From assembly GCA_913060515.1 (NCBI GenBank), contig CAJXRZ010000012.1, positions 1-64,000 on the forward strand: 64,000 nt of DNA. Direction: 5' to 3'. Below the pieces are notes generated by a model. The model was not told the origin of the DNA. It did no database searches and was given only the letters and a program-made list of their open reading frames with translations. Source of the stretch: an uncultured Pseudomonadota bacterium (GTDB taxonomy: Bacteria > Myxococcota_A > UBA796 > CAJQPC01). Position 1 is the stretch's first letter. Each line of letters opens with the position of its first letter. This document shows, one piece after another, positions 60,789-64,000 of this stretch. A program made the position numbers and the translations under genes.

Positions 60789-62675
60789 ATGCCGGAGTAC
60801 AGGACACCAGGCGTATACATTGAGGAGATCTCTACCGGACCACGTCCGGTTGCGGCTTCCTCAACCACCGACACCGGCTTTGTCGGAGTCATCACCATGC
60901 CGGGGAATTTCCTCGCGGGACGCGGCCCTGCCGCCGGGATGTTCCTTCCCGCCGCTGAAGAAAAGGCGATGCTGGCATGGAACCGTGCCCTGGCATTCCG
61001 CCCTTTGCTCACCGATGGTGGTGACGATGGCGCAGCCAAGGACCCCAAGGCCAAGGCAAAGCCTGCCTCGGGTAACGATTTCGAGCAGCTCGTCGCAGAG
61101 ATCCTGCCTGGTGCATGGAAGGCCGATGCGCCTTCCGACACCGGTGCAGTGGTTCTCCGTGACGACAAGGGCAACTTGCTCCGCATTCCTGCGCGCAAGA
61201 GTCTGCTGAGCGTTGCTGTCGATGAGAAGGGTGCCACGAAGTGGGACCTGGCTTTCGGCGCCAACCAGCAGCACATCATGGAGATGATCGCCGTCAACGC
61301 TATTGAGCAGGGCATCGGTCACACCGGAAGCATCAACGCTGTGGACCCAGCCGCAAAGCCCATCTCGGTGGACATTGCTGCAATCCAGAAGCGTCTGCAG
61401 GGAACCGCCCCAGCCATCACCGGCATGGACGGCTTCGAAGCATGGATGAGCGATTTCGCTTGCGATGTCTTCAAGCAGATTCTCGTTGATGCCCAGAAGG
61501 GCATGACCCCCACCAAGGCCGAATTGGTCTGGCGGACCCTGGGCAACGGCGCCAAGAAGTCTTGGCTGACTTGGCTTCGCCAGCACCCAGGCATGAAGCG
61601 CTTTGAGCTCAGCGTCAATGGCTTCTTCTCCAACGGTGGCAAGACTGCATTCTTGGCGATGGCCGTTCAGCCACATGGTGCTGCTGGTCCCGACAAGCGT
61701 CGCTTCTTGGAAGACAGCTTCGACGGCGTCGCCGCTGTCGCAATGCTGGCTGCCCCGGGCCTCGAGTTCGGTTGGCAGCAGGCTATCCACGAGTACGCTG
61801 GTCCTCGCGGCCGCGGGGACATCTTCGCCGTCCTCGAGACCCCGCGCTACCTCCTCACCAAGGAGCCCTTCGGCACCAAGCTCGACCAGTTCCGCTGGAC
61901 CGAGGGTGACAGCCCCTACGAGGTCGGAGTCCTTGAGACCCTCTCCTCCCCGGCTATGACCGAGCTGCGCTTCAACGGCTACTCCGCCGATGCACTCTTG
62001 GACCGCTGTGTTCCTCGCGACGATTCCGGCTACGGTGCTGCATACGCACCATGGCTCGTCGTGGACAACCCCAGCTCCACCAGCCCATCCGACAAGTACA
62101 TCATCATCCCTCCCTCGGGACACGTTGCTGGCGTTATCGCTGCAACCGACCTGAAGGCTGGCGGTGGCGTGCACAAGGCACCTGCAAACGAGCAGATGAT
62201 GGGGGTCGCTGAGCTGACCACCAACATCAGCGACAAGGAGCAGGGCGCACTGAACATGAAGGGTGTCAACATCATCCGTCATCGTCCAGGCGCTGGCATC
62301 CGCATCTGGGGTGCTCGCACCACTGCTGCAGACGCACTGTGGATGTACATCAACGTTCGCCGTCTCTTCTTGTTCGTCGAGCGTAGCGTCAGAGATGCTG
62401 TCCAGTGGGCCGTCTTCCTGCCCAACAGCGACAGCACCCGCTCCGACCTCAAGACCACCATCAGCTCCTTCCTCTACAGCTTGTGGAACCAGGGAATGCT
62501 TGATGGTCAGACTTGGGACGAGGCTTTCTCCGTCCAGTGTGACCGCCAGAACAACCCCGATGTGGATGTCCGTTCCGGTATCCTCACCGTGGACGTTCAG
62601 ATTCGTCCTCTCTACCCCGCCGAGTTCATCCGCATCCGCTTCTCGCAGGCACCGATGCAGACCGACGCAGGTTAG
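60789..62675 (+). CDS. Contractile tail sheath protein
   Basis: The 628-residue protein begins with the sheath signature YRTPGVYIEEISTGPRPVAA followed by TGFVGVI. It ends with the conserved core (GAGIRIWGARTTAADALWMY, VNVRRLFLFVERSVRDAVQW) and PLYPAEFIRIRFSQ. It forms the contracting sleeve. Longer than the usual sheath, it has an inserted segment at about 80-330 that may carry a surface domain. Tandem hairpins follow before the tube gene. Confidence 0.94.
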   Translation: MPEYRTPGVYIEEISTGPRPVAASSTTDTGFVGVITMPGNFLAGRGPAAGMFLPAAEEKAMLAWNRALAFRPLLTDGGDDGAAKDPKAKAKPASGNDFEQLVAEILPGAWKADAPSDTGAVVLRDDKGNLLRIPARKSLLSVAVDEKGATKWDLAFGANQQHIMEMIAVNAIEQGIGHTGSINAVDPAAKPISVDIAAIQKRLQGTAPAITGMDGFEAWMSDFACDVFKQILVDAQKGMTPTKAELVWRTLGNGAKKSWLTWLRQHPGMKRFELSVNGFFSNGGKTAFLAMAVQPHGAAGPDKRRFLEDSFDGVAAVAMLAAPGLEFGWQQAIHEYAGPRGRGDIFAVLETPRYLLTKEPFGTKLDQFRWTEGDSPYEVGVLETLSSPAMTELRFNGYSADALLDRCVPRDDSGYGAAYAPWLVVDNPSSTSPSDKYIIIPPSGHVAGVIAATDLKAGGGVHKAPANEQMMGVAELTTNISDKEQGALNMKGVNIIRHRPGAGIRIWGARTTAADALWMYINVRRLFLFVERSVRDAVQWAVFLPNSDSTRSDLKTTISSFLYSLWNQGMLDGQTWDEAFSVQCDRQNNPDVDVRSGILTVDVQIRPLYPAEFIRIRFSQAPMQTDAG

Positions 62676-62682
62676 GCCATAC

Positions 62683-62711
62683 TTTAGGCAGCCAGCTTCT
62701 GGCTGCCTAAA
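62683..62711. terminator. Perfect 13-bp hairpin after the sheath gene
   Basis: TTTAGGCAGCCAG and CTGGCTGCCTAAA pair perfectly around a CTT loop, eight bases after the sheath stop. It may act as transcript end or RNA stabiliser between sheath and tube. Confidence 0.7.
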
Positions 62712-62714
62712 CTT

Positions 62715-62742
62715 GGGTGTGCTGTCTGGTACACCCCTTTTT
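62715..62742 (+). terminator. Second hairpin with T-run (intrinsic terminator-like)
   Basis: GGGTGT at 62715-62720 pairs with ACACCC at 62731-62736, and CTTTTT follows. With the hairpin just upstream it makes a tandem terminator or attenuator ahead of the tube gene. Confidence 0.6.
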
Positions 62743-62776
62743 GTCCAAGCAACCCTCCTAATTTTAGAGGTTTACA

Positions 62777-63214
62777 ATGTCCAACCCAACAAACAACTAC
62801 ATCGGGTCCTTCCACTTCCGGATCACCGTCGAGGGCATCAACGATCCCCTGGACGGCTTCATGAAGGTGAGCAGCATCACCTCCACGACCGAAAATGTGG
62901 ACTTCAAGCACGGTCTGGATTCCAGCGTGCGCAAGGCCCCCGGCCGGACCACTTTCGACGACGTGACCCTCGAGCGCGTGTACTCCGGCCTGGACGAGTT
63001 CTACGCCTGGCGTCAAGCTATCGAGGCTGGCAACATCGACCGTCGCACGATCTCCATCGAGTTCCTGCGCAGCGATCACAGCACCATGCGTCGTTACGTC
63101 CTGCTCAACGCTTACCCCTCCAAGTGGGAACTCCCCGCCATGGATGCATCGGGTAGCCAGGCTGCAGTGGAGAAGATCACCATCTCCTCCGAGAAGATTC
63201 TGCAGCTCGAGTAG
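62777..63214 (+). CDS. Tail tube protein (T4 gp19-like)
   Basis: The 145-residue protein shows the T4 gp19-type inner tube pattern: YIGSFHFRITVEGINDPLDG, then KHGLDSSVRKAPGRTTFDDV, LERVYSGLDEFYAWRQAIE, and a final IEFLRSDHSTMRRYVLLNAY. It polymerises inside the sheath. An AGAGG site lies upstream. It is followed by an unusual 165-bp gap with three hairpins. Confidence 0.94.
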   Translation: MSNPTNNYIGSFHFRITVEGINDPLDGFMKVSSITSTTENVDFKHGLDSSVRKAPGRTTFDDVTLERVYSGLDEFYAWRQAIEAGNIDRRTISIEFLRSDHSTMRRYVLLNAYPSKWELPAMDASGSQAAVEKITISSEKILQLE

Positions 63215-63379
63215 TAGCGTTTCATGAGACCCAGGCTCTTGTCTGGGTCATCCTTCGGGGCAGCCTCTTGGGGCTGTCCCGCTGGACATCAAGGTGGTCG
63301 GGGCAGTCCCTCGGCCATCTTGATGTCTTGCGCTCCTTTCATGGAGCAGTCAGAACTTTGTTCAGCGGAGATCGACCAG
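63215..63379. other. Hairpin-rich gap between tube and assembly-protein genes
   Basis: Three inverted repeats lie in tandem: GACCCAG/CTGGGTC (63228-63249), GGGCAGCC with GGCTGTCCC (about 63258-63280), and GACATCAAG/CTTGATGTC (63285-63327). The last has a GTGG/CCAT extension. They may reduce transcription or stabilise the tube mRNA end so that downstream parts are made in smaller amounts. A spurious frame from 63224 covers them. Confidence 0.6.
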
Positions 63380-63730
63380 ATGAGCAAGAAGGTGACCTCG
63401 TATCGGGAGAAAGTTGCTCTCCCCATTGGCTACGAGGACCCGATCAGCAACGAGCTCTTCAAGGAAGCCGAGATTCGTCCCGTCACTGGCGGCGACGAGC
63501 TCTACATCGGCATGTCCCCTGAGTACAACAAGAACCCCAATGATCTGATCTACAAGACCTTGCTCTTGGCACGCTGTGTCACGAAGCTTGGACCTCGTGG
63601 ATTGGTCACCATTGACGACATCACCCGCCTGCATGCGCAGGACGTCAGGGCCCTGGAGTACGCGATTTACCGCGTGACTTACGGCCAGGACGCCATCCCC
63701 GAACCGGATGAATCGGATCCATCGGGATGA
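63380..63730 (+). CDS. Tail-assembly-like protein
   Basis: I start at the ATG at 63380 (MSKKVTSYREKVALPIGYED), preceded by GGAG; frames from 63224 and 63341 have no ribosome-binding site. The 116-residue protein resembles the small tail-assembly proteins of Mu-like and contractile-injection clusters (DLIYKTLLLARCVTKLGPRG, ITRLHAQDVRALEYAIYRVT). The exact family is not certain. It overlaps the next gene by ATGA. Confidence 0.75.
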   Translation: MSKKVTSYREKVALPIGYEDPISNELFKEAEIRPVTGGDELYIGMSPEYNKNPNDLIYKTLLLARCVTKLGPRGLVTIDDITRLHAQDVRALEYAIYRVTYGQDAIPEPDESDPSG

Positions 63731-63894
63731 CTGTGGCCTACCCCATTGACCAAGTACGGAGCGAGGTGGCCTTTATCGCCTACCACCTCCACTGGAGCTT
63801 GGCCGAAATCCTGGAATTACCACACCGGGAACGCGTTGAGTGGGTAGGTCAAGTCAGTACAATCAATCGGCGTGTCTTGAACTCGGAGAGGTAG
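63727..63894 (+). CDS. DUF6760-like small eCIS protein
   Basis: The 55-residue protein is too short for usual gene lists but has clear support. The ATG overlaps the preceding TGA (ATGA), and the sequence VRSEVAFIAYHLHWSLAEIL then LPHRERVEWVGQVSTINRR matches the DUF6760 pattern seen in contractile-injection clusters. Its exact role is unknown. Confidence 0.85.
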   Translation: MTVAYPIDQVRSEVAFIAYHLHWSLAEILELPHRERVEWVGQVSTINRRVLNSER

Positions 63895-63900
63895 ATTAGC

Positions 63901-64000
63901 GTGACTCCCCAACTGCCAGCGATCCCACAACGGGTCAGCGTAGCGGTCGGTAGTGTGCACTCGGGGCAACACAACCCCGGTGCCGCGCCGTTGCTTTTGG
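63901..64000 (+). CDS. Start of the next tail-cluster gene (cut by window end)
   Basis: A GTG at 63901, nine bases after GGAGAGG, opens a frame that runs past the window end (33 codons, beginning TPQLPAIPQRVSVAVGS). It is too short to identify. In related clusters a baseplate or LysM-type protein often follows the DUF6760-like gene. Confidence 0.55.
   Translation, partial: MTPQLPAIPQRVSVAVGSVHSGQHNPGAAPLLL

Noticed and set aside
63224-63730. Longer start for the tail-assembly-like protein
   Set aside because: The extra residues cover the three hairpins, are rich in Gly/Ser/Pro and have no ribosome-binding site. The ATG at 63380 does.
1-64000. tRNA, rRNA, CRISPR or insertion sequences
   Set aside because: I saw no cloverleaf with conserved arms, no spaced direct repeats and no transposase-like frame in the window.

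Overview
The window looks like one contig end from a GC-rich, Gram-negative member of the Myxococcota/Deltaproteobacteria. The evidence is a MYXO-CTERM-like sorting tail with DTG repeats on a secreted amidase, an AgmX/PglI-like lipoprotein, a myxobacterial-type PUFA synthase with a C-terminal acyltransferase domain, a perfect sigma-54 promoter in front of a sigma factor gene, and many lipoproteins. The first 46 bases are not genomic: they contain a Nextera transposase adapter, so the first gene is cut by an assembly artefact. I saw no rRNA, tRNA, CRISPR array or insertion sequence.

Layout. (1) 47-12,100, minus strand: a tightly overlapping operon of MoxR ATPase, DUF58, BatA-like VWA, DUF4159 and second VWA proteins, preceded by an HExxH peptidase, a DUF4175 coiled-coil membrane protein and a multi-pass membrane protein. 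(2) 12,100-18,100, minus: histidine kinase, lexA, DUF4404, a YfbK-like VWA lipoprotein, an FtsB-like protein and an ExbB/ExbD pair. (3) 18,160-31,010: housekeeping and envelope genes on both strands (aminopeptidase-like lipoprotein, RpoD/RpoS-type sigma factor, amidase, methyltransferase, pterin dehydratase, RlmN-like radical SAM, mutM, HU). (4) 31,000-38,340: unusual fusions (glycosyltransferase-TPR-sulfotransferase; histidine phosphatase-kinase), a sulfatase, and HxlR and LysR regulators. (5) 38,347-58,497, minus: a roughly 20-kb lipid supercluster, oleA-oleB-oleC-oleD followed by pfa1 (enoyl reductase), pfa2 (KS-MAT-2xACP-KR, then DH in the -1 frame) and pfa3 (KS-CLF-dehydratases-AGPAT). 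(6) 58,620-59,753: a FolE2 GTP cyclohydrolase fused to an XRE helix-turn-helix. (7) 59,845 to the end, plus: the start of a contractile injection (phage-tail-like) cluster: spike, small protein, sheath, tube, tail-assembly-like protein, DUF6760-like protein and the start of one more gene.

How the genes work together. The two most notable points concern region 5. First, all four genes of head-to-head olefin synthesis sit directly upstream of, and co-directional with, a complete PUFA synthase. This suggests one locus for a very long polyunsaturated hydrocarbon: Pfa1-3 would build the polyene acyl chain, OleA condense two chains, OleD reduce, OleC form the beta-lactone and OleB decarboxylate it. 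Second, the dehydratase domain that normally ends Pfa2/PfaA lies in the -1 frame with no usable start codon. The junction carries a correctly phased G_GGA_AAA slippery heptamer, a 5-nt spacer and a roughly 19-bp hairpin. That is the architecture of a programmed -1 ribosomal frameshift. It would yield a 1,822-aa product and a 2,086-aa product, and only frameshifted ribosomes would end next to the pfa3 start codon.
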